Of a stretch of 64,000 nucleotides of DNA, positions 1-10,584 are shown piece after piece. The notes beneath the pieces were generated by a model. It was not told the origin of the DNA. It saw nothing but the letters and a program-made list of their open reading frames with translations, and did not search any database. This DNA is from Apodospora peruviana (taxonomy: Eukaryota; Ascomycota; Sordariomycetes; Sordariales; Lasiosphaeriaceae), in contig JAUEDM010000006.1 in NCBI GenBank assembly GCA_033439685.1, positions 434,001 to 498,000 of the forward strand, read 5' to 3'. The stretch's first letter is position 1; the number at the start of each line of letters is the position of its first letter. The position numbers and the translations under genes were made by a program.

Positions 1-298
1 CGTCGCCGGTCTTGTAGCTCTGCACGCGCGCCGCGTTGTCGGCGAACTGGTACCCCTTGCACAGCCAGAGGTTGCACTTCTTGGCGTCGAAGCCGTCCGT
101 GAGGCCCTTGGGGTTGGCTCTCAGCAACGCTTCCGGGTACGAGGTGTTGTCGGCCTGGTAGAAGGTCGCCATCGTCTTGCCGCAGGCCGCGGCCGTCGCT
201 GCGCCGGGTGTGCGTGCCGCCGGCTTGGTGACCAGGCCATGGGCCGACGTCTCGGCGACGAGGAGCCCGGCGAGGCTGAGGAGCGTAGAGAGCTGCAT
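1..298 (-). CDS. AA16-like lytic polysaccharide monooxygenase, N-terminal part (cut by window edge)
   Basis: The start ATG is at 298-296 and the frame stays open to base 1, so only about 99 N-terminal residues are visible. A signal peptide (MQLSTLLSLAGLLVAETSA) is followed directly by HG. A histidine exposed at the mature N-terminus is the first ligand of the copper 'histidine brace' of LPMOs. Downstream are the family-like stretches TSYPEALLRANP and KKCNLWLCKGYQF. From memory these resemble fungal AA16 (formerly 'chitin-binding type-4') enzymes, which oxidatively cleave cellulose or related glycans outside the cell. The second copper histidine and the axial Tyr lie beyond the edge. The AA8 cytochrome gene at 1145-1851 has the same orientation and could supply electrons. 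Secretion and the N-terminal His are seen in the sequence; the AA16 assignment, as opposed to another LPMO family, is less certain. Confidence 0.75.
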   Translation of the reverse strand, partial: MQLSTLLSLAGLLVAETSAHGLVTKPAARTPGAATAAACGKTMATFYQADNTSYPEALLRANPKGLTDGFDAKKCNLWLCKGYQFADNAARVQSYKTGD

Positions 299-1144
299 TT
301 TCGGTCTGTTCTTGACTTTGATGATCGTACCACTTTCCACGCAGGGTATTTCCAAGGGGTTTTTGGGGTCCTGCCTTTATATGTATAATCTTAATATGGA
401 GGTATGCACCCGGTAAACACGGCAATCTTAGCACAAAAGTTCCATGTGGTAAGGAAATTCGCCACATGCGAATACGCCCCTTGGTACGGTGTCACTTTTT
501 GCCTAATAACATTCCCCTTTTATATGTGTGGAGGTTGCTTGTGCGCGGTGTCTAAGCGCGGCCAATGAAAGACGCTCCGCAAAGAGAATCGAATTTATAT
601 GAAATATCGGCTTACTTTATTGCAGAAGCCTCGGCAGAAAGCTTAAGCTCCAATATGCGGAGCCGGCCTCTGCCGAAAGGGGGTTGTTCGATTTGTATTT
701 GGAATGTCAAACTTCCTGATCGGAGCTTGGTTTTGGGGTACCGGAAAATACTTGTCCGTGAATCTGTGCTCCGGAAATTGGGCTTACCTCCGTGGTAGAT
801 GCTGCTCTGTGTTTTGCTGATAGATAATTTTGAACATGAAGGCACTGCTGAGCAGAGATCGTACTGACCTCTTCTTGGGCGACCTATTCGTCAAACAGCG
901 TCACACTCACAGTCTGCAGTACTTGCAAGTAATTCAACCGCATTGCCAGAATTCGAAACTAAAGTATATTCTTTGTATTATAGACTGGTTTGATCTGCTA
1001 TGGATTTCGCTTTTGTTTACCAAGCTAGGTCATTATATCCGGAGTCCAAGCCATTGTTTACTCTTGTGTATCCCGGAGCCTCCACACCACACCACCAACC
1101 AACTCAAACTTCAATGTCATATGGTCGAGATAATCAGATGCCAC
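299..1144. other. Intergenic region, LPMO promoter and AA8 3' flank
   Basis: About 0.85 kb between the start of the LPMO gene and the stop of the AA8 gene, both on the minus strand. It must hold the LPMO promoter. ORFs here are short, have no family resemblance and I do not believe them. I see no repeat or RNA gene. Confidence 0.5.
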
Positions 1145-1851
1145 CTAAGACCTGGGAGCCGAAGCCTTTGTCACAAGAGTAGCAAAGTCGGCAACCTTGG
1201 CGCTGCTGAGATCATGCGACCACTTGCCCCTGGAGTTGTGGATTCCGAAGCGGCTGCTGTTGTTGGCAGGGTCGGTGGGTGCGGAGGCCGACTGGGCGTA
1301 GGCAAACGAGACGGCGGTGCTGGCCGGGTCGAGCTTGGTGGTTCCCCATGAGCTGACGCCCTTGGCAAGCGCGTTGAGCACCCAGTGAGTGGTGTTGGCG
1401 GTCGATCCAGGGAGGATCGTGTAGGTGGCGCCAGTGTACGCAGTCGGGTAGGTACGGCTCCTGCAAAACGATCGTGTTAGAAACACCTAACTCATTATTT
1501 CTTTTTTGATTTCACTCACGCTGCCAGCCGGCTCGAGACCATGGCGCTGGCGCCGTTGGCCCAGGCAACGGTCAGGGGGTTGTTGACCATGACTCCACCC
1601 CAGGCGATACCGGCCCAACCGACCGCCTTGGGAGCGACAATCTGGAGCAAGACATCAAAGTTGCCCGCAGTGGCGGTGTCGGGAATGGCGATGCGGTAGG
1701 AAACGCCGCCGGGGCTGGTGTACTCGGAGTAGCAGACGGTGGTGGCCGCATCACAGACCTTGGCCGCCACTGAACGGGCCTCCTGCACCGGTGAGCCGAC
1801 AACAGTGTTGCCCAGAGCCAGCAGGGCCGCGGTGAGTTGGAGAAGCCCCAT
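1145..1851 (-). CDS. Stand-alone AA8 cytochrome (cellobiose-dehydrogenase haem domain, DOMON fold), secreted
   Basis: Two exons, 1851-1520 and 1460-1145, joined across a 59-nt intron (1461-1519, GTGAGT...TTGCAG), give 215 residues. A signal peptide (about residues 1-19) is followed by one b-type haem-binding domain of the kind at the N-terminus of cellobiose dehydrogenase. The likely ligands are visible: Met88 in GWAGIAWGGVM and His185 in SRFGIHNSRG. The intervening VAWANG and ANTTHW stretches also match the family. There is no flavin dehydrogenase domain and no C-terminal cellulose-binding module, so this is a free cytochrome. Known AA8 domains pass electrons to LPMOs, and a putative LPMO is the next gene downstream. 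What reduces this cytochrome is not shown here. Start chosen because the signal peptide begins there; the upstream in-frame extension has no protein-like features. Confidence 0.88.
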
Positions 1852-3486
1852 TTTGTTTAGAAAGCGGTTAACCGTGGAGGTGGAAATGCCAAGATTGAAG
1901 TCGGAAGGAATGTAGGAGACAAAGACTGGGGATGGTATCCCCCCCAAGGGCCTCGGAGGAGTGACGCGGGATATATAAACACTGGTCCTGTATTCAGTCA
2001 ATTGGGATTGAGGTAATAGTAAAGCTTTATCCGGGACAGGTCGTTACCGGCTGTATGTATCTGGAGCCTTTCGGGCTTGTTCCCCCTGGCGACGATGCTA
2101 TTTCGGTACGCGGAACGGTTGAAGTAGGTCCCCTTTCCCGAAAGCCCAATTAATTGGCGGCTTCACTTACAGCGCATCGCCAGCGGCATATTGCCATCTT
2201 CTGCAGTTCAGCCATGTTCGCTAATGAGATCTTGTTGTATCGGATAATTTCCGATCCAATACCTTCACCCTCCTCCTTGTCTTTTCTACACACTTCCTAC
2301 AGCTACCACAGTCTCGCAATTGACCGTTCACCAGAAGATGACTGTCATCAACTGAGCTCGACCATGCTGCTCCTAAACCTTCTCAGACCCTTGTTGTCCA
2401 CCTAACCATCCGACATTACGGCCAATTGGGTATGTTTGTTTGAGGCTCCGCACCGGGCTTCGTTATGCAAGGGCAACGTTCAACAGTCCGAGGAGCGGGG
2501 TCGGATATGAGCTTCTTAATTAATATCAAGCTTCGCGTATCAAATGTTTTAACGAAGCTTTGGGTTGTCCGTTTATTAAATACAGCCACTTGCCCCGGAG
2601 AGGTCCAGGCTAAAACCAGCGGGCCTTGGCCTTCCAAATTCGCCGGCACCAGATTTATATGGGAAACATTTCATCTCCCCAGCGAGATACGGCAGTCTTA
2701 GACGAGAAGCCAATTACCAGCCCTTGATTTTTAAGCATGTTTCTTACCGTCCCACTCAGCACCAGCACCGGTTGAAGACGAAGATCTCTCTCGCTTGCTG
2801 CCCCGTACCGCAATCCCGCTGCGGCCGGGGACCATCCCAGGTGTCCGGTCGGCAAATGCCAAGGACTGGACCCTACCCGTCTCGGGTAGTTGAAGCTTTT
2901 GTACAACCGAGATGTTCTGGTTCCACTGTAGGCATCAAACTGAACGGAATATCAACAGAAATTCTCGAAATGGAGAAGACTATGAGGTAAACACGAAACA
3001 AATAATGAAAGTCTAGCAACATAAAACAACATACCGAAAGCGGATATTAGTCCAGCACTGCTTCCACCAGTATCTCCCCACTCTCTTGGGCTGTTAGAGC
3101 TAGCAGTATCCGATGAGGTCTCCGCAACATCACTAAACTCATTGTCATCCGGCTCGGAGCCGAAGAGCATTCCTACCCCGGTCCTCCTGTGGGCCCAAGA
3201 AATAGGATACAGGTTGATGTTGACGCTGTCGCTGGCATAGGCTGAGATGATAAGTGCGGTCTGGAGATGACTCAAAATCCGGTTTGAATTTTCGTCTCTC
3301 GGTACTGCCCAAGGTCATACGCTCCTTTATAACAGCACGGTCACACAGGAGTTACTCAAAGACCTCAAATTCCGACCACACAATAAAGAGAGAGAAGTAG
3401 AAAAGCTAGAAGGCGACAGCTCGGAAATAAAACCTAATATACAGTGAGGTTGGCAAACAAGCACACCACCAGCGCGGCGACATGGT
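1852..3486. other. Intergenic region with one doubtful exon-like stretch
   Basis: About 1.6 kb between the AA8 promoter side and the oxalate decarboxylase stop. On the minus strand, 3275-3035 encodes an open stretch beginning near SHLQTALIISAYASDS and ending SAGLISAFG before a GT-ATGT donor-like site. It looks somewhat protein-like (acidic, Ser-rich) but lacks a convincing start, family or partner exon. A TATAAA-like run sits near 3327-3333 upstream of it. I leave it unassigned. The rest holds nothing I recognise. Confidence 0.4.
1971..1980 (-). promoter_or_regulatory. Possible TATA element of the AA8 gene
   Basis: An A/T run (GTTTATATAT read on the minus strand) lies about 120 bases upstream of the AA8 start codon, a usual distance for fungal TATA elements. 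This is position and composition only. Confidence 0.3.
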
Positions 3487-4961
3487 TTAGAGGTCATCTG
3501 ACACCACGGCCTCCTTGGTACGCGAAAACTTGGTAATGGGATCCTTCTTCGCCTCCTTAATCTCGCTCCAAAACTTCTCACCGGCATCCTTGTCATCTGC
3601 AAACAGATGGTCGATCACAAGCTTCTTGGGCGTCTCGCCCATCCACTGAAAGAGGGAAAAGTCACGAAACTCGTCGGCGCGGAAGATTTCGAGCATTTCG
3701 ATCGGCTCGTCCCCGATATTCTCGACGAAATGGCCCATATTCCGCGGCACAATCCCGATGTCGCCCGGGACGTAGTCGAAGGTGCGCGCGGTGCCCTCGG
3801 CAGCAAAAATGGTGACCCGGGCGCGGCCCCTGAGGAAAAACGACCACTCGTCGGCGTTTGGGTGCCAGTGCATTTCGCGCAGCGCACCAGGTTCGATGAT
3901 AGCGTGCGCGGCGGCGACGGTCTTGGAGATGGGGAAGTTCTTGGAGTCGGTGATGCGCACAGCGCCCCCGCTGGTCTGGACCGGTTCTTGGTCGAGCATC
4001 TTGTGGGTGAACTGGTATTTCGATTTCTTGGCCCCCTTGCCGCTGGGGCGTTCATCTTCGATCGAGCCCGGCATCTGCGATCCTTGGAAGATGTATTTCT
4101 CCCCGGCGGGCAGATGCTTGAAGACTTCGGGGTCGAGGTGGAAGTTCTCGGCGATGACAGACTTCGGTGTATGGGCGAGCCAGTCGGTAAGGATGAAGGT
4201 GGATTCTTCTGAAAAGCGGCCGTCGTCGAAGATGAGCAGGAACTCGCTGCCGTTCTCGCCTAGGCCTTGGAGGGAATGGGGCACACCGCTGGGGAAGTAC
4301 CATAGGTCGCCTTTGTTCGTGTCGCCGATGAAATTGCCGCCTTCGTAGTCGAGGGCGGTGACCCGCACGCTGCCTTCGAGAACGTAGGCCCATTCGGCTT
4401 CCTTGTGCCAGTGCAGTTCGCGAATGGCGCCCTTGTCGAGGCGCATGTTGACGGCGGCGAGCTCGACGCTCGTGCCCAGCTCCCGCACCGTTGTCTGACG
4501 GGTCCACCCACCTTCCTGGTATGGGTCAGCAAAGCCATTCCTGGCGAGAATGTTAAACTCACTTCAATGCGGATATGGGAGTCTGCAAAGCTCCATCTCA
4601 TGTTGGGCATGTTGCCATGATCGGTGCTAGGTGGGCGCACCAGGTCCGGGTTTGTTCGAGACCGGTCCTTGTTCCATGGCCCCAAGACAGATGCGCCCAA
4701 TCCGTTGCGGTACGGAAGGGGATCCAAGTCGTCGCCTACTGCATCAATGGCCTTGTCGAGGGGGTCCTTGTGGTCGGGAGTATATGGCGGCGCCTTCGAA
4801 TTGGCCTTGTTGCTGGTGAGGTACTTCTCGGGAAGCTCAAGACCGTTTCGTAGACGTTCGAAGGGGCTATCACGATGAGGTGCAGCCATGGAAAGTCCGC
4901 TCAAACCCAGTCCCATGAGCAGCACCCCCGCGGCCTGGCGAGAGAGCTGTGGGAGCTGCAT
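3487..4961 (-). CDS. Oxalate decarboxylase, secreted bicupin
   Basis: Exons 4961-4563 and 4515-3487 with a 47-nt intron (4516-4562) give 475 residues, the usual size for fungal OxdC. The enzyme converts oxalate to formate and CO2 using Mn. A signal peptide (about 1-26) and a propeptide-like leader precede two cupin domains. Metal ligands are intact in both. Site 1 is HWHKEAE (His168, His170, Glu174) plus His213 in GVPHS. Site 2 is HWHPNADE (His349, His351, Glu356) plus the His of GHFVEN. The active-site lid reads SEES at 235-238; its Glu matches the proton-donor Glu of the Bacillus SENS lid, which favours decarboxylase over oxidase activity. It is a single gene unlinked to neighbours by orientation. 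Fungi use it to detoxify oxalate or tune external pH; the substrate is inferred from family and lid. Confidence 0.95.
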
Positions 4962-5761
4962 TGTGCGTGGAAGCTGATTGGATCGTCAAGCTGGTAGGGT
5001 GAGGTCGTTCAACGATAGGTGGCTTATTAGAACCTGAGAGGATGGGCACAGAGAAAGAGAGAGACCTGGAGGGGACTGGAACGAACTGAGTCTGGTGAGG
5101 GTGATGACAGAAGGAGCAAATACTTTTGAGATTTGGACTGATGGTGTCGGTGAGAAATGGGTGCTGACTAGGGCATGGATCAAACCAATAATTGGAAGCT
5201 CACTGGACAAAGATCCTACACGGTGATCCCGCGATAGTTCCGAGTTCCCGATCCATGCCCACCCCGCAAAAATCGAGCTTTCTCGTTGAATCCCCGCGTC
5301 AAGTCCGATTGGATCTTTGTTTCAGATCGGAGCGGGGGTTTGTAGTCATCATCTCCCAACCTCCTAGTAGCATTGTGGTTCATTCTTAGTCCCAATAGTT
5401 GGTTCGCCTCTCTCGTGTTCGTACACAACTACTTACTTTAGTTTACAGGATCGCCCTAAAGCAAGGCGCCCAGACCAGAAGGAAGGTCACACGGGGTGGC
5501 GAGCGATTGATCGAGACAACCTCATCCTTCAACATCCTTTGCGGAAAAGTTCAACCGGAAAGTAGAGACAAAGAGTTCTTCTGACAAACAGGTAAGTAGG
5601 GCACCTAGTGGTCGACATCAACTTCTCATCAATCTTGACATACCTTAGCTCATACCCCAGACAGACAGCACTCGCGGTTTACTGTATTTCCCCAAGTCCA
5701 GCACCACCAGATCACCACACTACATCCCTCTTCCCCGCATTATCGATCCTGCAGCATTACG
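4962..5761. other. Divergent promoter region between oxalate decarboxylase and DUF1275 gene
   Basis: The genes on either side start at 4961 (minus) and 5762 (plus), so this 0.8 kb is a shared or back-to-back promoter. There is a CT-rich stretch on the minus strand around 5040-5075, and pyrimidine/CA-rich leader sequence precedes the plus-strand start. No gene is seen. Confidence 0.5.
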
Positions 5762-6617
5762 ATGAGCTCTCCCCGAGAATACGGCACGCTCAGTGCGGGA
5801 GAGGAGGAGCAGCAGCCTCTGCTGAGGAAAGGCGAGACCCCGTGGCGGAAGAGATTGACCACCAACGTTAATCGCGATTGGGCGGACCTGGTTCTACTTC
5901 TCTGCTATGTCATCACGGGGCTACTCGACAGTTCGTCGATATCGATTTGGGGTTCCTTTGTCTCGATGCAGACAGGCAAGCACCCACCTCAAACAAACAC
6001 TCCTAGACAGGTATGCTAACCCTCCATCAACTCCAGGCAACACGGTCTACATTGGTCTTGGGCTGGCTGCACCGTCCGAAGACACACGATGGATCAAGTC
6101 CGGCACGTCTCTCCTGTCGTTCTGTCTCGGCTCGTTCCTGTTCAGCCGGTTCCATCGATGCTTTTCCCCGGCACGGCGATGGGTTCTCTGCGTCTCCTTC
6201 TTTGTCCAGATGCTCTTCATCACCGGTGCCGCCTTGATCCTCACATTCGGTCCGGCATCCGCCAAGGGCGAGGTTACCTGGAACGTCCTGGTTCCCATCG
6301 CCCTGATCGCCTTCCAAAGCTGCGGGCAAGCAGTCACCAGCCGAGCGTTAAAGTATAACGCCCTCACCAGCGTGGTGTTGACCAGCATCTACTGCGACCT
6401 CTTCTCCGATGCACAGCTCTTCGCGGTGAACAATGCCGAGCGGAATCGTAGGCTTGCAGCACCGGTGTTGCTGCTGTTTGGTGCCGTCATGGGAGGTCTC
6501 TTTGCTCACAGTTCACTTGGCATCGCTGGAGCTTTGTGGACAGCTGTGGTCCTCAAGCTCATCACTGTTATTTGCTGGCTCTTTTGGCCTGCCGAGCCCA
6601 GCTCTGAGAGCGACTGA
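5762..6617 (+). CDS. DUF1275 (YoaK-type) integral membrane protein
   Basis: Exons 5762-5975 and 6037-6617 give 264 residues. The intron (5976-6036, 61 nt) appears to use a GC-AG pair: donor GCAAGC, branch CTAAC at 6016-6020, acceptor CCAG. This choice restores the family motif MQTGNTVYIGLGL exactly across the junction. The only nearby GT would leave a 26-nt intron, too short to splice. The N-terminus is hydrophilic (about 1-35), followed by about six hydrophobic helices with a short cytoplasmic Arg-rich loop (SRFHRCFSPARRW). DUF1275 proteins are polytopic membrane proteins of unknown function in bacteria and fungi, sometimes called YoaK-like. No substrate can be proposed from context. Confidence 0.85.
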
Positions 6618-8230
6618 GCACCGACTGTACCCTCGATTAGAACCTCCAAGTTAGTATGAGAATACTACTTGTTGACACACATCAATCAAGTTTGTCAACT
6701 TGTCTCAGGCTCAGCTTCCACTTCACTTTTGCCTTGGGGCCAAGAGCAGCTGGATACCAGGCAAGGCGGACTATGCTGGGCCGAATCCAGTCTTGGCCGC
6801 CGGCTTTGTTTCGGGAACAGGCATCAAAGATAGTCAAGCGCCGCGGTGACTCAAACCGAGACCCGCGCAGAATTGCGGTCAGCAATACGGCGGTCTGTCA
6901 TCTTGGCTGCTTGAAGCCACTGATATTGACGTCCTATCTTATTGGGCAACATGCAAGTCGCTTATCCATGGTTTCAAGTAGCATTTTCGTACACGCATAT
7001 TGGACATATTCAAACGAGATTATCTTCAATGGCATCTTTGATCGAGCTTACTGCCCGTAACGCAGTCTTCAAGCGACAAATCTGATATTGAACACCAAAA
7101 AGAACCATTGTAAGTCAGCTGACCTTTCCCAACAGCAAATGAATGATTGATGGAGCATCTCAGCCCCCCAGCCCCCTTGGAGAGGAGTTCTCACTCGAAT
7201 TCAAGTTCATGTTGATTCGCTGGTGTCAGACCGAACTTCCTTTCTTGGCAATCTCAGCGACATGATGCAGCATCATCACGATGCAAATATATCCATCACA
7301 TACGGCTACAACCTTGTAAAACAGGTTACAATGTTCCCCTCCCAACTGAAAGGGAAACCAAACCCGGGGCACCACAGCATAGAACCAGTGAGGGGAACAG
7401 CCCAGTTCTCGATCTATATTGCTTCCTTCCGGCATCACCGGCCGTTGTACGCGCGCGGTGCCCCCTTCCCCGCATCTTCCCATCTTACACTATTACTACC
7501 ACCTCACACATGCTAAAAGCAAGAGATGATCGACCCCGGCAGTAAGTTATTGGAACAATACCAGGTTGCACAGGCGCGTGAGCCACCACCTCACTTCACC
7601 TATACCCGATGGAGAGGTACCGATTTCTGGGCAGTAAAGCTTAGCGTTTCCCATGTAAGGACAGCCAAGACAACCAAGCAGTCTGAGTCGACGACGCAGG
7701 ACCGAGCCAAACCCGTTATGTCCAAGTCCGCCAGCAGCCACTCTCGACCTGTTGCCTTACACCATCACAGGACCCCCTTTTCCTTCCTCATACAGGGAAA
7801 CCTGTTGTTGGTGTCGACTTGCGTGTGCGTGCCCTTCGACCTTGGTGATACTCCAACAATTGGGCTGGACAGTTGAGGGAATGTTTCTAAGCAAAGTGCC
7901 CAACTGTAACAACCCCCTCTTCTCTACTCTGGGAACAGGCTGCTTGATTCGTGATGCCGAACACCGACTCAAGACTTGCCGAATAGCGGTACTATCAAGA
8001 GTCGTCAAAGCAGAGTTGCATGCCGAGGGATGAGTTTGATGATAATAAACCCCCCTGCTGGCGGCGGAGGCGGATCGCTATGTTGTTGTTATCGACGAGA
8101 TCCAGACCAAAGAGGGAGACACACAACGCAGTATGCAGCCGTAAGCCGCGGCTTACTCAGTATCCCAGCGTATCCTAGCACAACACCACAGGCACGAGTC
8201 AGTCCAGTCCATAGAACAACACCCTTGTCT

Positions 8231-8269
<39 letters not shown>

Positions 8270-8441
8270 AGCTCCGGTGTTCCTTCGCAGTTCACCACAC
8301 TTGCCTCCTCCACATTTCATCTGTTTTGCTTCAACAAACTCGTCAACATCTCGGTATTCGCTATCTTTGTTTGTTTTGCCACAAGAGCAGCATACTATCT
8401 GAACATCTCCACACTTCACACGGATCAAAGACCACGGAGCC
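6618..8441. other. Long intergenic region; upstream leader of the sulfate permease
   Basis: About 1.8 kb without a gene I can defend. The last several hundred bases lead into the sulfate permease start and contain a (GCA)12 tract (8231-8266), probably in the promoter or 5' leader. Short ORFs here (for example around 6656-7060 and 7526-7876) have no recognisable domain and compositionally look random. Confidence 0.45.
8231..8266. repeat. (GCA)12 trinucleotide repeat
   Basis: Twelve perfect GCA units about 175 bases upstream of the sulfate permease start codon. A second tract of exactly twelve GCA units occurs in coding sequence at 38622-38657. Confidence 0.95.
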
Positions 8442-10584
8442 ATGAGCAAGTACTTGAGCAAAGCCAAGAGTGAAGTTGTGAACGACGTGACCTGGAACCG
8501 GGTCGGACGCCTCAGCGCCAGGGGAGCTCGCGCCTTGCCGGGCGCGACTGTTGAATATGTCGTTGACAAGTTCCCCATCATCGGCTGGCTGCCGCGATAT
8601 GACTACCGCTGGCTCCTGAACGACGTGATTGCTGGCCTCACGCTGGGGTTGATGTTGATTCCTCAGGGTCTGTCGTATGCGAAGCTCGCTACGATCCCGG
8701 TCCAGTATGGCCTCATGTCGAGCTGGCTGCCGTCGGCCGTCTATGCCTTCATGGGAACGTCCAAGGGTGAGTTGAACTGCACTTGGCATCAGGCACTCCT
8801 AGGGTTGTCGTCGTGATGACATGCATGGCTGATATGAAAAGCGTTTCATTCTAGACCTGTCTAGCGGTCCCACCTCTCTTATCGGCCTGCTCACATCCGA
8901 AATCATCGACCAGCTCAAGGGCGAGCCGTACTCACCCTCAGAGATCGCCTCGGCGGTTGCAATGATGATGGGCATCTACGGCTTGGTCTTGGGTCTGTTC
9001 AAGCTCGGGTTCCTCCTGGAGTTCATCTCGCTTCCGATCCTCAGCGGCTTCATCTCAGCTGTGGCCATCACCATCATCCTCAACCAGATGGAGTCGCTCC
9101 TTGGTGAGCCCAATGTTGGCGATGGTGCCGCCACCCAGATCCACGACATCTTCAACCAACTGCCCGAAGCCAACGGCCACGCCGCCGCCATCGGCTTCAC
9201 TGCCATCTTTCTACTCACCGTCCTTGACCAATGCGGCAAGCGATGGGGGAAGAAGAACAAGGTCCTCTGGTTCCTGTCCATCACTCGCGCCTTCATCGCC
9301 CTGGTAATCTACACCGGTGTGGGCTACGCCGTGAATAAAAACCGCGGCGACCCAGACAACTTCCTATTTGAAGTCGTCCAGGTCAAGTCCAACGGCCAGG
9401 AATCCCCCAAAGTCCCCAGCGCGGACCTCCTCTCCAAAGTCGCGACCCGCAGCATCGCCGTCTTTATTGGCTCGGCAGTTGAGCATACCGCCATCGCCCG
9501 CGGGTTTGGGGTGGTCAACAACTACGTGACCGACCAGAGCCAAGAATTAACATACTACGGCGTCACCAACGTGTTCAACAGCTTCTTCCACGCCATGGGC
9601 ATCGGCGGCGCCATGTCCCGCACGGCCGTCAACTCAGCCTGCAACGTCAAGTCCCCGCTATCAGGCTTCATCACCACAGCCGTCGTGCTCGTGTCCATCT
9701 TCAAGCTGGTTGGCACGCTCTACTGGATTCCGAAGGCCTGTCTCGCAGCCATCATCATCACCGCCGTCTGGCCACTCATTTCTTCTCCGTTCGTGTTCTA
9801 CCGGTACTGGAAGACCTCCCTAGCCGACTTTATTTCATCCATGCTCGCCTTCTGGGTCTCCCTCTTCGTGTCCACAGAAATCGGCATCGCGAGCTCAGTG
9901 GGCTTCAACATCGTCTACCTTTTGCTGCGACAAGTCTTCATGCGCGTGTCAACCGTCCCGGACCCGCGCTCAGAACTGTCGGTGGCCATCGACGAGGTCC
10001 GCAACCTGCCGCCCTCAAGCGCCAGCCTACCACCCGACGTGCGCGTCTTCGCTCTAACAGAAAACATCTTCTTCCCCAACGCCTACCGCGCAAAAACCAA
10101 CATCCTCGACACGATCCAGACGTACCACGCCCCGGCCTTCAACAGCGTTTTCGCACCGGAAGCCGACAGGAACTGGTCCGTCACGGGAGAAAAACGGCTG
10201 GCCAAGCTGCGCAGGGCGGCTGGGATCACGGATCAGTCCGCCTTACCGCCCATCGGGTTGGCGATCATTGACTTTACAAGGGCGAATCATGCTGATGCTA
10301 CCGCCTGCACGCATCTCAAGACGCTGGTGAAGGAGATTAAACGGTATGGCGGGGAGGCGGCCGAGGTGAGGTTCGTAGGCATGTCTGACTATGTCATGGA
10401 GCGGTTTGAGCGGGCCGGTTGGGTGCTGATTAACGGGAATGAGGCTGTGGGCAGTGATGTTGGCGAGGGGGTGGATGTCGTCAGGGTGTATCCGAATGCG
10501 ATGCTGGCTTTGCAGATGCACAGGGCCCACGGGAGCGTGACTAGTTTGGAGTCGATCGATATGACTGCTGGCAAGAAGGAATGA
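8442..10584 (+). CDS. SulP-family (SLC26) sulfate permease with C-terminal STAS domain
   Basis: Exons 8442-8766 and 8855-10584 with an 88-nt intron (GTGAGT...TTCTAG) give 684 residues. It is a plasma-membrane anion transporter, most likely taking up sulfate. Visible features are the signature around LPRYDYRWLLNDVIAGLTLG (about 49-68), the LIPQGLSYAKLA segment, 10-12 hydrophobic spans, the central SRTAVNSACN motif (a SulP hallmark following GIGGAMSRT), and a cytoplasmic STAS domain from about residue 530 to 660 ending in ERAGWVLING. Similar fungal proteins include Neurospora CYS-13/CYS-14 and Aspergillus SB; which paralogue this is cannot be told here. It may respond to sulfur limitation, but I did not find a clear regulator site. 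Confidence 0.93.

Noticed and set aside
830..1351. 173-codon plus-strand ORF overlapping the AA8 gene
   Set aside because: It is antisense to the AA8 second exon; the C-terminal half is Gly/Arg-rich shadow coding and has no domain or start context.
2952..3275. Minus-strand open stretch with plausible acidic protein
   Set aside because: No ATG start, no recognised family and only a donor-like site; too weak for a gene call, mentioned in the intergenic entry.
6656..7060. 134-codon ORF after the DUF1275 gene
   Set aside because: No domain, signal or splice partner; composition looks random.
8089..8313. Polyalanine ORF on the minus strand around the GCA repeat
   Set aside because: Alanine run is produced by the trinucleotide repeat; nothing else is protein-like.
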